This document shows, piece by piece, positions 17,908 to 25,860 of a stretch of 44,036 bases of DNA (position 1 is the first letter of the stretch; every line of letters starts with the position of its first letter). A model generated the notes under the pieces. That model ran no database searches. It had not been told where the DNA came from and saw only the letters and a list, made by a program, of their open reading frames with translations. The position numbers were made by a program, and so were the translations under genes. Source of the DNA: Acidiferrobacteraceae bacterium (GTDB lineage Bacteria > Pseudomonadota > Gammaproteobacteria > HyVt-429); contig DRJZ01000118.1 of assembly GCA_011052015.1 (NCBI GenBank), positions 1-44,036 of the forward strand, read 5' to 3'.

Positions 17908-18543
17908 GTGACGCGTTTCGACCCCCGCTGTCGCCGCTGTCCCCGTCTCGCCCGGCATCTGGACGCGGTCAAGAAAAAATACCCCCGTTACCACGCCAAG
18001 CCGGTGGCAGCCTTTGGTGATCCCAACCCAGGTCTGCTGGTGGTGGGCCTCGCCCCTGGCCTGCATGGCGCCAACGCCACTGGACGCCCTTTTACAGGTG
18101 ACCATGCCGGCATCATCTTGTACAAGACTCTGCACGAATTCGGGTTTGCCAGCCATCCAGAATCCGTTTCACGTCGTGACGGGCTACAGCTCAACCATTG
18201 CCGTATCACCAATGCCGTTAAGTGTCTGCCACCCGGAAACAAGCCGACGGGGAAAGAGGTCACTGAGTGCAATATATTTTTAGGCTCTGAGATCAACAGA
18301 CTAAAGCCTGGCAGCCTCATCATGGCCTTGGGGACCGTTTCGCACCGTGCAATTTTACGAGCTTGTGGGTTACGTCAGGTGGACTACAAATTTAAGCACG
18401 GTGCACTACATCGGATCACAAGTGAATTGAGACTCATCGATAGTTACCACTGTAGTCGGTATAACACCCAGACCAGGCGCCTAACTACTATGATGTTTCG
18501 TGCGGTGTTTCGTAAGGCCACCCAACTATTGAACCAGACCTGA
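17908..18543 (+). CDS. Uracil-DNA glycosylase, family 5 (UDGb-like)
   Basis: 211-residue iron-sulfur DNA glycosylase that removes uracil and other deaminated bases. Motif A is GLAPGLHGAN-ATGRPFTGD (near residue 47), the form found in family 5, which lacks the catalytic Asp/Asn of families 1 and 4. Four cysteines fit a 4Fe-4S site: C8 and C11 (CRRC), then KCLPPGNKP and TEC about 16 residues apart. The C-terminal motif is SYHCSRYNTQT. GTG is the only usable start, since a stop lies seven codons upstream in frame. uvrC begins seven bases after the stop, so two repair genes share one transcript. Confidence 0.88.
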   Translation: MTRFDPRCRRCPRLARHLDAVKKKYPRYHAKPVAAFGDPNPGLLVVGLAPGLHGANATGRPFTGDHAGIILYKTLHEFGFASHPESVSRRDGLQLNHCRITNAVKCLPPGNKPTGKEVTECNIFLGSEINRLKPGSLIMALGTVSHRAILRACGLRQVDYKFKHGALHRITSELRLIDSYHCSRYNTQTRRLTTMMFRAVFRKATQLLNQT

Positions 18544-18549
18544 GAATAA

Positions 18550-20364
18550 ATGACAACCGAACTGGATCCAAAGCAATTGTTGGACTCAATTTCCCATGCT
18601 CCCGGTGTCTACCGGATGTTGGATTCAGAGGGCGCTGTATTGTATGTGGGCAAGGCTCGGGACCTTAATAAACGAGTTGCAAGCTATTTTCACAAAACGG
18701 GTTTGGGGGCCAAGACCCAAGTGCTCATGACGCAGGTTAGAGATGTCGATGTCATCGTCACCCATACCGAAGCCGAAGCACTGCTACTTGAAAATAATTT
18801 TATCAAGTCTCTTAAGCCCCGCTACAATATTCTGTTGCGTGACGACAAAAGCTATCCCTATATCTACCTTTCGGTTGGACACAAATTCCCGTTCCTTAGT
18901 TTCCATCGCGGACCACACAAGAGGGCGGGGCGTTACTTCGGCCCCTATCCCAATGCGGGGGCGGTGCGTGAGAGCCTGACTCAGTTACAACGGACCTTTC
19001 CGGTAAGGCAATGCAAAGACAGCTATTTTAAAAATCGTTCGCGACCGTGTTTGCAATACCAGATCAAGCGCTGCACAGCACCCTGTGTCGATTTGATCAG
19101 TGAGCAGAATTATGCAGAAGATGTCAGGCAGGCGACTTTGTTTTTAGAAGGTAAAAGCGAGTCCTTGGTCAACGAGCTTGTTGTCCTCATGGAAACGGCT
19201 TCACAGACAAAAAATTACGAGCAGGCGGCATTGCTCAGAGATCGAATTGCCAACCTGCGCCATGTTCAGGAGCGGCAATATGTTAGTACCGAATCGGGCG
19301 ATGTGGATGTGGTGGCGTTGACCACACAGGCCGCGCACAGCTGCATTCAGCTGAGCTGTATCCGGGCCGGCCAGCATGTGGGCAGTAAGAGTTTTTTTCC
19401 AACGGTGCCCTTAGAACCCAGCCGGGAAAAGATCATGTCGGCCTTCCTCGAACAACACTATATCGACCAATTTGTTCCCGGTTTGATTTTGATCAACAGC
19501 GACCCTACGGACATGAAGCTGCTCGGCGAGACGCTCTCCGCTCAGTCTGAACACAAAGTCGTGATCTCTCACCCCAGCCGGGGGCAGCGTGCCCGCTGGG
19601 TGGAGATGGCAGCGCTCAATGCCAAGGAATCGCTACACCGGCATATGCTGCTCAAGTCCACCCTGCGGCAACAGTTCGAACAATTGATCGACGTCCTCGC
19701 GCTTGAGGCGGCGCCAGATCGTATTGAGTGTGTCGATGTCAGCCACACCATGGGGGAGGCCACTGTGGCCTCCTGTGTGGTCTATGACCGGGATGGCCCC
19801 TTGAAGGAGGACTATCGCCGTTACAATATCGAGGGCATTGAGCCGGGGGATGACTATGGAGCGGTTACGCAAATGCTGAACCGACGTTTTCGCCGTCTTA
19901 CAGAAGAGGACGGCAAGCTTCCCGATCTGCTAATAATCGACGGTGGCAAGGGACAGTTGAGCGCGGCCAAAGGGGTGCTCGATGAATTTCAAATTGACGG
20001 TGTAAAACTCATCGCCATCGCCAAGGGTGCAGAGAGGAAACCCGGTAAGGAGCAAATCTTCTTGTCGCCTTCGAGCAGGCCCATTATACTGGGTGCAGAC
20101 TCCCCAGCCTTACATCTGATCCAGCAGATACGTGACGAGGCTCACCGCTTTGCAATTAGCGGACACCGGCAGCGCCGCAGTAAGGCCCGTGTAACCTCAA
20201 CTCTTGAACATATTGCAGGTGTGGGTAGCAAACGGCGTCAGGCATTGCTAAAACACCTGGGCGGTTTACAAGGCGTACGCCGGGCCGGTGTAGAAGATTT
20301 GCGCCGCGTACCCGGCATTAGCCCTATACTAGCACAACGCATTTACGACGAGTTCAATAGCTAA
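18550..20364 (+). CDS. uvrC: Excinuclease ABC subunit C
   Basis: 604-residue endonuclease that makes both incisions in nucleotide excision repair with UvrAB. The GIY-YIG domain is at the N-terminus (APGVYRMLD...LYVGKARDL, residues 17-38). A four-cysteine-type region follows (RQCKDSYF...PCLQYQIKRCTAPC, near 155-180), then the UVR motif (near 205-235), the RNase H-like C-terminal nuclease (IECVDVSHTMGEA, near 396) and tandem helix-hairpin-helix motifs at the end. Full length. One base separates it from pgsA. Confidence 0.97.
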   Translation: MTTELDPKQLLDSISHAPGVYRMLDSEGAVLYVGKARDLNKRVASYFHKTGLGAKTQVLMTQVRDVDVIVTHTEAEALLLENNFIKSLKPRYNILLRDDKSYPYIYLSVGHKFPFLSFHRGPHKRAGRYFGPYPNAGAVRESLTQLQRTFPVRQCKDSYFKNRSRPCLQYQIKRCTAPCVDLISEQNYAEDVRQATLFLEGKSESLVNELVVLMETASQTKNYEQAALLRDRIANLRHVQERQYVSTESGDVDVVALTTQAAHSCIQLSCIRAGQHVGSKSFFPTVPLEPSREKIMSAFLEQHYIDQFVPGLILINSDPTDMKLLGETLSAQSEHKVVISHPSRGQRARWVEMAALNAKESLHRHMLLKSTLRQQFEQLIDVLALEAAPDRIECVDVSHTMGEATVASCVVYDRDGPLKEDYRRYNIEGIEPGDDYGAVTQMLNRRFRRLTEEDGKLPDLLIIDGGKGQLSAAKGVLDEFQIDGVKLIAIAKGAERKPGKEQIFLSPSSRPIILGADSPALHLIQQIRDEAHRFAISGHRQRRSKARVTSTLEHIAGVGSKRRQALLKHLGGLQGVRRAGVEDLRRVPGISPILAQRIYDEFNS

Positions 20365-20365
20365 A

Positions 20366-20950
20366 ATGGTCTTAAATATCCCCAATTTGCTGACCTTGCT
20401 GCGAATCGTTCTTATACCGGTCTTTGTCTTCGCCTACTATTCGGACTTTCCCTCGGCCCATTTAGTTGCTACCGGGGTATTTGTGTTGGGCGCCCTGACC
20501 GATTGGCTGGATGGGTATTTGGCCCGTCGCCTCAATCAACACTCGGCCCTGGGCGCATTTCTTGACCCGGTAGCGGACAAACTCATGGTCGCTACAGCCT
20601 TGATCCTCCTGGTTGCTGACACTGAGCTTTCCGCTATCGTTTTCGACAATCGGCTATTTACGGTGACGGTTGCCATCATCGTAGGTCGCGAGATTACCGT
20701 ATCGGCACTGCGCGAATGGATGGCGGAATTGGGCCATCGCGGGACAGTCGCGGTGTCCTATGTGGGAAAAATGAAGACCATCGGACAGATGGTTGCGATC
20801 AGTTTTCTGGTCTTTCGCGAGCCTCTGTACGGTGTACCCATCGTATTTATTGGTGAAATTTTGCTCTATGCTGCGGCCATAATAACCCTCTGGTCTATGG
20901 TCAACTACCTCAAGGCGGCTTGGTCCAAGCTCACTACCCCCGATACCTGA
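20366..20950 (+). CDS. pgsA: CDP-diacylglycerol--glycerol-3-phosphate 3-phosphatidyltransferase
   Basis: 194-residue inner-membrane enzyme that commits CDP-diacylglycerol to phosphatidylglycerol and cardiolipin. The CDP-alcohol phosphotransferase signature is complete: DWLDGYLARR, then eight residues, G-x3-D-x3-D (GAFLDPVADK), near residues 46-73. Four or five membrane segments. uvrC-pgsA followed by tRNA-Gly, tRNA-Cys and tRNA-Leu is the same order as in E. coli. Confidence 0.96.
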   Translation: MVLNIPNLLTLLRIVLIPVFVFAYYSDFPSAHLVATGVFVLGALTDWLDGYLARRLNQHSALGAFLDPVADKLMVATALILLVADTELSAIVFDNRLFTVTVAIIVGREITVSALREWMAELGHRGTVAVSYVGKMKTIGQMVAISFLVFREPLYGVPIVFIGEILLYAAAIITLWSMVNYLKAAWSKLTTPDT

Positions 20951-20975
20951 TACCAAAGTGGGCGTATATTAACGC

Positions 20976-21003
20976 TTGACAGGGAAAAATCGGTGCATAG
21001 AAT
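20976..21003 (+). promoter_or_regulatory. Strong sigma70 promoter of tRNA-Gly
   Basis: TTGACA (20976-20981), a 16-base spacer and TAGAAT (20998-21003), followed by a GC-rich discriminator (GGCGCTCC). Such a discriminator is characteristic of stringently controlled stable-RNA promoters. Transcription should start near 21010, just before the tRNA. Confidence 0.8.
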
Positions 21004-21019
21004 AGGCGCTCCTATTTTT

Positions 21020-21094
21020 GCGGGAATAGCTCAGTGGTAGAGCACAACCTTGCCAAGGTTGGGGTCGCGAGTTCGAATCTCGTTTCCCGCTCCA
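21020..21094 (+). tRNA. glyW: tRNA-Gly (GCC)
   Basis: 75-base cloverleaf. Acceptor GCGGGAA pairs with TTCCCGC, the anticodon loop is TTGCCAA with anticodon GCC, the T-loop is GTTCGAATC, the discriminator is T and CCA is encoded. Confidence 0.95.
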
Positions 21095-21103
21095 GAATGA
21101 TCG

Positions 21104-21128
21104 GGGAAAGCGACGCTTTCCCTTTTTT
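21104..21128 (+). terminator. Rho-independent terminator after tRNA-Gly
   Basis: Perfect eight-base stem GGGAAAGC / GCTTTCCC with a three-base loop, followed directly by six T. It separates tRNA-Gly from the next two tRNAs. Confidence 0.85.
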
Positions 21129-21202
21129 ATAGCTGCCAGGATTTTCCCAAGCTCTTTGAGAGAATTCGAGAGTGATTCGACTTCGGGCAGCAAGCCGATA
21201 GT

Positions 21203-21276
21203 GGCTGGGTGGCAGAGTGGTTATGCAGCGGCCTGCAAAGCCGTGTACGCCGGTTCGATTCCGGCCCCAGCCTCCA
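21203..21276 (+). tRNA. cysT: tRNA-Cys (GCA)
   Basis: 74-base cloverleaf. Acceptor GGCTGGG pairs with CCCAGCC, the anticodon loop is CTGCAAA with anticodon GCA, the discriminator is T and CCA is encoded. It comes after a terminator, so it needs read-through or its own promoter; no convincing promoter was seen. Confidence 0.95.
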
Positions 21277-21320
21277 AAGTCTAGTGTTGGGTCTGGCAAA
21301 TCCCAGACCTGCACCTCCAG

Positions 21321-21405
21321 GCCCGGGTGGCGAAACTGGTAGACGCAAGGGACTTAAAATCCCTCGGTCATTGCGACCATGCCGGTTCGATTCCGGCCCC
21401 GGGTA
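21321..21405 (+). tRNA. leuZ: tRNA-Leu (UAA)
   Basis: 85-base tRNA with a long variable arm. Acceptor GCCCGGG pairs with CCCGGGT, the first pair being G-T wobble. The anticodon loop CTTAAAA reads TAA, and the discriminator is A. The next bases are CCC, so unlike its two neighbours the CCA tail is not encoded and must be added by nucleotidyltransferase. Confidence 0.93.
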
Positions 21406-21478
21406 CCCTACTTTTTGGCAGTTACCGCGCCACAACAAGGGCCAGAGCACTTTGCTTCGGAGGCCGTTCACTTCATTG

Positions 21479-21487
21479 TGATATAAT
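21479..21487 (+). promoter_or_regulatory. Extended -10 promoter candidate before the DUF1178 gene
   Basis: TGATATAAT, a TG-N-TATAAT extended -10, lies 44 bases before the GTG of the DUF1178 gene. No good -35 box is at standard distance, as is common for extended -10 promoters. Confidence 0.5.
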
Positions 21488-21530
21488 TGCCCTACTGTAG
21501 GAAAGGACCCCAATGTTTGAGAGGTTTTAG

Positions 21531-21971
21531 GTGATTATTTACGACTTATGCTGTGATGCGGCACACCAATTTGAAGGTTGGTTCGGCGACGTGGATGACT
21601 ACGAACAGCAACGTAGCAGCGGATTATTGAGTTGCCCCGTATGTGGCAATGGCGGAGTGCGCCGTTTGCCTACCGCCAGCCACGTCAAAACCAGTGGGCG
21701 TGAATTGGAAAAGATCACCAGCACCAAGGGCTTGAATCTTCCCGAATCGAGCGCCGAGTTTGCCCGTGAGCTTCACCATTATGTCGAGACAAATTATGAC
21801 AATGTGGGCGTCGAATTTTCCGAAGAGGCGCGTAGGATTCACCATGGCCATGCAGAGGAACGTAATATATACGGTAGCGCCACACCTGAGCAAGTCAGCG
21901 CCTTGCGTGAAGAAGGCATCCATACACTAAGCCTGCCCATCAAACCACCCGCCAAGGATAAGCTCAACTAG
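21531..21971 (+). CDS. DUF1178 family protein
   Basis: 146-residue protein matching the DUF1178 family. The N-terminus MIIYDLCCDAAHQFEGWF, the CPVCGNGGVRRLPTA zinc-ribbon-like stretch (near residue 35) and the HHGHAEERNIYGSATPEQ region (near residue 103) are typical. Function is not established; possibly a small zinc-binding protein. The start is GTG, the position that matches the family N-terminus. Confidence 0.85.
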   Translation: MIIYDLCCDAAHQFEGWFGDVDDYEQQRSSGLLSCPVCGNGGVRRLPTASHVKTSGRELEKITSTKGLNLPESSAEFARELHHYVETNYDNVGVEFSEEARRIHHGHAEERNIYGSATPEQVSALREEGIHTLSLPIKPPAKDKLN

Positions 21972-22060
21972 GGCGCAATCTAAATCAACACCAGCAATGG
22001 CAAGACCAGGATAAAAATCCTAATCCAGATAAATGTGCATGGTAGGAAGACTGTTCAAAA

Positions 22061-22342
22061 ATGACAACTGAAATTATCAACCTCATAAAAGAACGTTGGC
22101 CCCTGGTAGTAGGGGGCATTGGCTTGTTAGTGTTCATCGTCGTCGCAAGCCAGTATGTCTATCAACACGGTGTAACGGCCCGCAATGCAGACAATGATCC
22201 ATGTGTAATAAAATTACTGATTGAAACCGAAAGTGGCGGTCAACAATGGATGACTATTTCACCCAAGGACAATGCACCTTCCCGTGCAGACTTCGAGGAA
22301 GAAACCCGCATCCACCGGGTTGAAATTACATCCTGTCTTTAG
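22061..22342 (+). CDS. Small single-pass membrane protein, hypothetical
   Basis: 93 residues, no family recognised. One membrane helix near residues 15-35 (LVVGGIGLLVFIVVASQYVY), a short cytoplasmic N-terminus and a polar C-terminal part with two cysteines (PCVIKLL and the final TSCL). The ATG has a weak GGAAGA ribosome site. It lies upstream of the AmaP-like gene with a 150-bp gap; co-function is possible but unproven. Confidence 0.6.
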   Translation: MTTEIINLIKERWPLVVGGIGLLVFIVVASQYVYQHGVTARNADNDPCVIKLLIETESGGQQWMTISPKDNAPSRADFEEETRIHRVEITSCL

Positions 22343-22492
22343 TGCTGAGTCAGCACGCACCGGAGGCGTCACAAGCTCTGATGTGGTGGTTTTCTATTTG
22401 TTGGTTCAATCTCCCCGCGATACCCTGGCCGGATGGCCATTTAACGCATAACATCAGAGATGGGTTCGACGAAATAACATGGGATGAGATAA

Positions 22493-23251
22493 ATGAGTAA
22501 TCCAATACGCGTATTTGCCTTTTTGTCTGCACTTTTTTCATTAGTGGTTGCAGCAGCAATCATCATCTTTTCATTTGATCTAATGCCTGATTTTGATATT
22601 GCTGCTGTGCTGCAGGAATTCAAGCTCAAGATGTCCCAAGACGAGGTCTATTTTTGGGGGACCGTGGCGGTGGGCGGGTTATTTGGTTTGGTTGCGGTAC
22701 TCGCCCTGCGAACTCTGAGCGGCGCTACCCGGGGGGCATTTCGCTACAACATCGATGAAGGGGAGGTGGTTGTACCACTTGGCATCATTCAAGGCATTGC
22801 CGAGGCCACCATCAAGGCCTATCCGGAAATTATAGATTCTACTGTCAGTGTCATTAATCACCGGCGTGCGCCACGGATGTCTTTGCAATTGCAGGTTGTC
22901 AGCAAAACCATTTTTGTCGATCTGGCAAAGAAACTGCGCGGCCACCTGCAACGAGAGATCGGGCAACAGACCGGGGTGATTGTCAAGGACATCAACCTGC
23001 GCATGGCAGTCACAGACAACAAGCCCACCATGTTTTTACCACGTAACAACGATCTGGAGAGCGATGAGGAGATCAATGCCGATGAAGAGCAGGTTACGAT
23101 CTTGTCTGAAGCCACCCATCAACCTCCCTTCGACCTTGCCTCTGTAGACCTGGATCTAAAACCCAACCCCACAGCGCCAACCGCAGAAGATGAACAGGAA
23201 GGGGGCGAAACCGGTCGTTTTGAAGAACCCAGGACAAAGACTGGGTTATAA
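22493..23251 (+). CDS. AmaP/Asp23-like membrane protein
   Basis: 252 residues. Two membrane helices (near 7-30 and 54-76) form a hairpin with a short loop. An Asp23-like domain follows (about 90-190), showing EGEVVVPLGIIQGIAEATIK and the pattern of alternating strands ending in VIVKDINLRM. The C-terminal 50 residues are acidic and probably disordered. The layout matches the alkaline-shock membrane anchor AmaP known from Gram-positive bacteria. Which partner it might anchor here is unknown; no free-standing Asp23 gene is in the window. Confidence 0.6.
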   Translation: MSNPIRVFAFLSALFSLVVAAAIIIFSFDLMPDFDIAAVLQEFKLKMSQDEVYFWGTVAVGGLFGLVAVLALRTLSGATRGAFRYNIDEGEVVVPLGIIQGIAEATIKAYPEIIDSTVSVINHRRAPRMSLQLQVVSKTIFVDLAKKLRGHLQREIGQQTGVIVKDINLRMAVTDNKPTMFLPRNNDLESDEEINADEEQVTILSEATHQPPFDLASVDLDLKPNPTAPTAEDEQEGGETGRFEEPRTKTGL

Positions 23252-23340
23252 AAAACAGGACCAGTATGGTGCAAGCGTACAGCGTAAAAAAGGGAATCAA
23301 TGGGATGCATAGCTTGAGCCGCCAAGGCACCAATAGATCC

Positions 23341-23374
23341 ATTACTTTACATAATATACATTATACGAAGTAAT
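23341..23374 (-). other. dif-like Xer recombination site
   Basis: Read on the minus strand, bases 23371 to 23344 align with the 28-bp E. coli dif: central hexamer TGTATA 6/6, XerD-side arm TTATGTAAAGT 9/11, XerC-side arm ACTTCGTATAA 7/11, total 22/28. An outer inverted repeat (ATTACTT / AAGTAAT) extends it to 34 bp. The same 34 bp also match 27/34 positions of phage P1 loxP. The site is intergenic, 90 bases after the AmaP-like gene and close to where gene direction flips. Confidence 0.6.
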
Positions 23375-23395
23375 GGGTTGAAATGTGGATCCGCC

Positions 23396-24559
23396 ATGCT
23401 CAGTGAGCCAGCCTTAGAGAATCTATTAGCAAAAGAGTTTCCAGTGGATCGGGAACTCATCTACCTCAATCATGCCGCGATTGCGCCGCTGCCACTCCGC
23501 ACGGGACAAGCCATTCAGGATTTTGCTCGTGAATGTGTCCAGGAAGGATCGCGCCACTATGCACACTGGCAGGATCAGGAAACCCGGCTCAGAGAGCAGC
23601 TTAGGGCGCTTTTAGCCGCGCCTTCGGTGGATGACATCGCCCTGGTCAAAAACACCTCAGAGGGCCTGTCTATGATTGCCTATGGACTTCATTGGGCTGA
23701 GGGCGACGAAGTAATTATCACCAATCAGGAATTCCCTTCTAACCGCATTATTTGGGAATCACTGCGCAACCAAGGGGTTGTGGTTACTGAGGTCAATGTA
23801 ACGGATGCGATCTCACCTGATGACACCATTATCGACGCGTTTAACGACAATACACGACTTTTATCCCTTAGTTCAGTGCAGTACGGCTCAGGGTTGCGGC
23901 TAAATCTCAAGGATTTGGGGACCGCCTGCAAAGACGCCGGTATCTTGTTTTGCGTCGACGCGATTCAAGGCCTTGGGGTCTTTCCACACAGCGTTCACGA
24001 AATGAACATCGATTTTCTGGTAGCCGATGCCCACAAATGGCTGCTGGGTCCGGAAGGTATCGGGGTGTTTTACTGTGCTGAAAAATGGCGCGAACGGTTA
24101 AAACTCCACGAATACGGCTGGCACATGGTAGAGCACATGGGAGACTTCGACCGCCGGGACTGGCTTCCGGCCTCCTCTGCCAGACGGTTTGAGTGTGGCT
24201 CCCCCAACACCCTGGGGGTGTTCGCCTTCTCCGCCAGCCTGTCCCTGCTCCAGGAGATCGGTATCGACACCGTCGAACAACGGATATTGGAGCGGACCCA
24301 CTATCTGCGCCAGTGGATAGACCAGCACCCAAAACTCGAATGCCTGTCCCCCTCAGGGCCGGGGCAACTGGCCGGCATTACCACCTTCAGGCACCCCGAG
24401 GTAGGCCCAGAAACGCTGTTCAAGGCCCTCCAAAGGCACGGCCTAATGTGCGCCCCTCGTGGTGGCGGCATCCGTTTTTCTCCCCACTGTTACAACTCCA
24501 TTGAAAACCTGAATCGGGCCGTTAAAGTAGTGGATAGTTGTATAAAATCAACCTTATAG
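23396..24559 (+). CDS. Class V aminotransferase family protein (SufS/NifS/isopenicillin-epimerase-like)
   Basis: 387-residue PLP-dependent enzyme of fold type I. The N-terminal REL-IYLNHAAIAPLP motif (near residue 20) and the PLP-lysine motif DAHKWLLGPEGIGVFY (near residue 210) are intact. It lacks the active-site Cys loop pattern expected of a dedicated cysteine desulfurase, and no suf or isc genes are adjacent, so the substrate is unclear. ATG at 23396 was chosen; a TTG at 23378 would add six residues but lies only four bases past the dif-like site. It is the last rightward gene before the strand switch. Confidence 0.85.
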   Translation: MLSEPALENLLAKEFPVDRELIYLNHAAIAPLPLRTGQAIQDFARECVQEGSRHYAHWQDQETRLREQLRALLAAPSVDDIALVKNTSEGLSMIAYGLHWAEGDEVIITNQEFPSNRIIWESLRNQGVVVTEVNVTDAISPDDTIIDAFNDNTRLLSLSSVQYGSGLRLNLKDLGTACKDAGILFCVDAIQGLGVFPHSVHEMNIDFLVADAHKWLLGPEGIGVFYCAEKWRERLKLHEYGWHMVEHMGDFDRRDWLPASSARRFECGSPNTLGVFAFSASLSLLQEIGIDTVEQRILERTHYLRQWIDQHPKLECLSPSGPGQLAGITTFRHPEVGPETLFKALQRHGLMCAPRGGGIRFSPHCYNSIENLNRAVKVVDSCIKSTL

Positions 24560-24657
24560 ACGCTTATTCTAATGTAGATAAAGTATTTTCTGGTGAAATG
24601 CGTGATTATTGCTATTAATCAAGCAGTTATGGCGTATAGTTAAAGTATTACCATTTG

Positions 24658-25860
24658 CTAATTGAGTCGCGATGTTGAGATGTGACGATGTTGCAGGTGG
24701 TGAGCATAGAACAGGCTGTTGGCGAGATCGCGGATTTTGACTCCAGCCTGTTCTTTAATCTGAATCTTGGCGGTCTTGCTTAATTGAAATGCAAAATCAC
24801 GGTCATGTTTGGCATAGTGCCGGACTGTGGTTTGGAACATCTTTTCATGATCCACGGCATCATAGCAGAGGCGATAGCCATCGAAGATGGGGTTGTCGAT
24901 CATCCTGGCACTATTGAAGAATAGACCCGGGGCGCATATGCCGGTTACCCGGCCACCCATTTGTTTTTGGCGCAGGAGCAGTTCTGACCGTACCGGTGTC
25001 AACAAGGCAAAGGGCACGATGTAGTAGAACAGGGCCTCATACCACTGAGCCATCACCGTGGCATTGGAGACTGTATCGTAGCACTGGCGGATCAATCGAC
25101 TGACCGGGGTGTCATCGGCCTCGTTCAATTTTAGCAAACCTTCTTTGGCCAGGGTGAACACATCCATAAACACTAGAATCTGTGGGATGGACAGACGGTC
25201 TACACCAATGGCATCGGTCACCTTGCGGGGAAATTTATATCGCAAGCCACCGTTCAAATGATCGTGGCGAATATAGGCCAGACAAAAAGACAGGATGTTG
25301 TGCCAACGCAGTTCACTATTGCTGATATCGAAATAGTAGTCATATTCACTCCAGGTGACTTCGCCCTCAAACATCTTTGAGGCCCGTGTGGGTGTCAAGA
25401 TGCGCGGCTGCCAAAAGCATTTTAGATACTCATAGCGCTCCGGATTGGACATGTAGCGCGACACGGCCCAACGGTCTAGAAATTGCTGTGGAGTGCTGAT
25501 GGCAATACCCAGTAGAGACTCTAAGTGCCGGGGGATATCCTCAGCGATTAACGAGGCATCGTAATGGTCGAAATGTTTAGTCGGATGCCGGGAGAAATAC
25601 TGAGCAATACGTGTCAGTAATTTATTGGTGACCGGATAACGCCGCTGTAGGACGTATTCATCGCTTAACAATGCACGCAATAACAATGCCCGTTTGGCCT
25701 TGGGCGCCGAGCTATTAAAATAGGCCTCAAGAAAAGAACTTGTAATCTCAAGGGTATCGGGAACCAGATCGGCAAGGTCGGCAAGCTGAGGGTGCCTGAC
25801 ACGAAGGGCCCGCAGGGTAACCCGAATACGCTCGTCACGTTCGTGATCAGTGGAACTCAT
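24658..25860 (-). CDS. Uncharacterised 400-residue protein
   Basis: I do not recognise this family. The protein looks soluble and largely alpha-helical, without signal peptide, membrane segment or clear catalytic motif. It is rich in Arg, His, Tyr and Phe. The ATG at 25860 is preceded by GGGGGAA at good distance; the reading frame is open for 27 codons further upstream but without a better start. It stands alone: 98 bp convergent gap to the aminotransferase gene and a 341-bp gap with repeats to tatD. It is the first leftward gene next to the dif-like site. Confidence 0.75.
   Translation of the reverse strand: MSSTDHERDERIRVTLRALRVRHPQLADLADLVPDTLEITSSFLEAYFNSSAPKAKRALLLRALLSDEYVLQRRYPVTNKLLTRIAQYFSRHPTKHFDHYDASLIAEDIPRHLESLLGIAISTPQQFLDRWAVSRYMSNPERYEYLKCFWQPRILTPTRASKMFEGEVTWSEYDYYFDISNSELRWHNILSFCLAYIRHDHLNGGLRYKFPRKVTDAIGVDRLSIPQILVFMDVFTLAKEGLLKLNEADDTPVSRLIRQCYDTVSNATVMAQWYEALFYYIVPFALLTPVRSELLLRQKQMGGRVTGICAPGLFFNSARMIDNPIFDGYRLCYDAVDHEKMFQTTVRHYAKHDRDFAFQLSKTAKIQIKEQAGVKIRDLANSLFYAHHLQHRHISTSRLN

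Noticed and set aside
23341-23374. Genuine phage P1 loxP or a vector artefact
   Set aside because: Seven mismatches to loxP spread over one arm and the spacer, and the central hexamer and XerD arm fit dif. No Cre or vector sequence is nearby.
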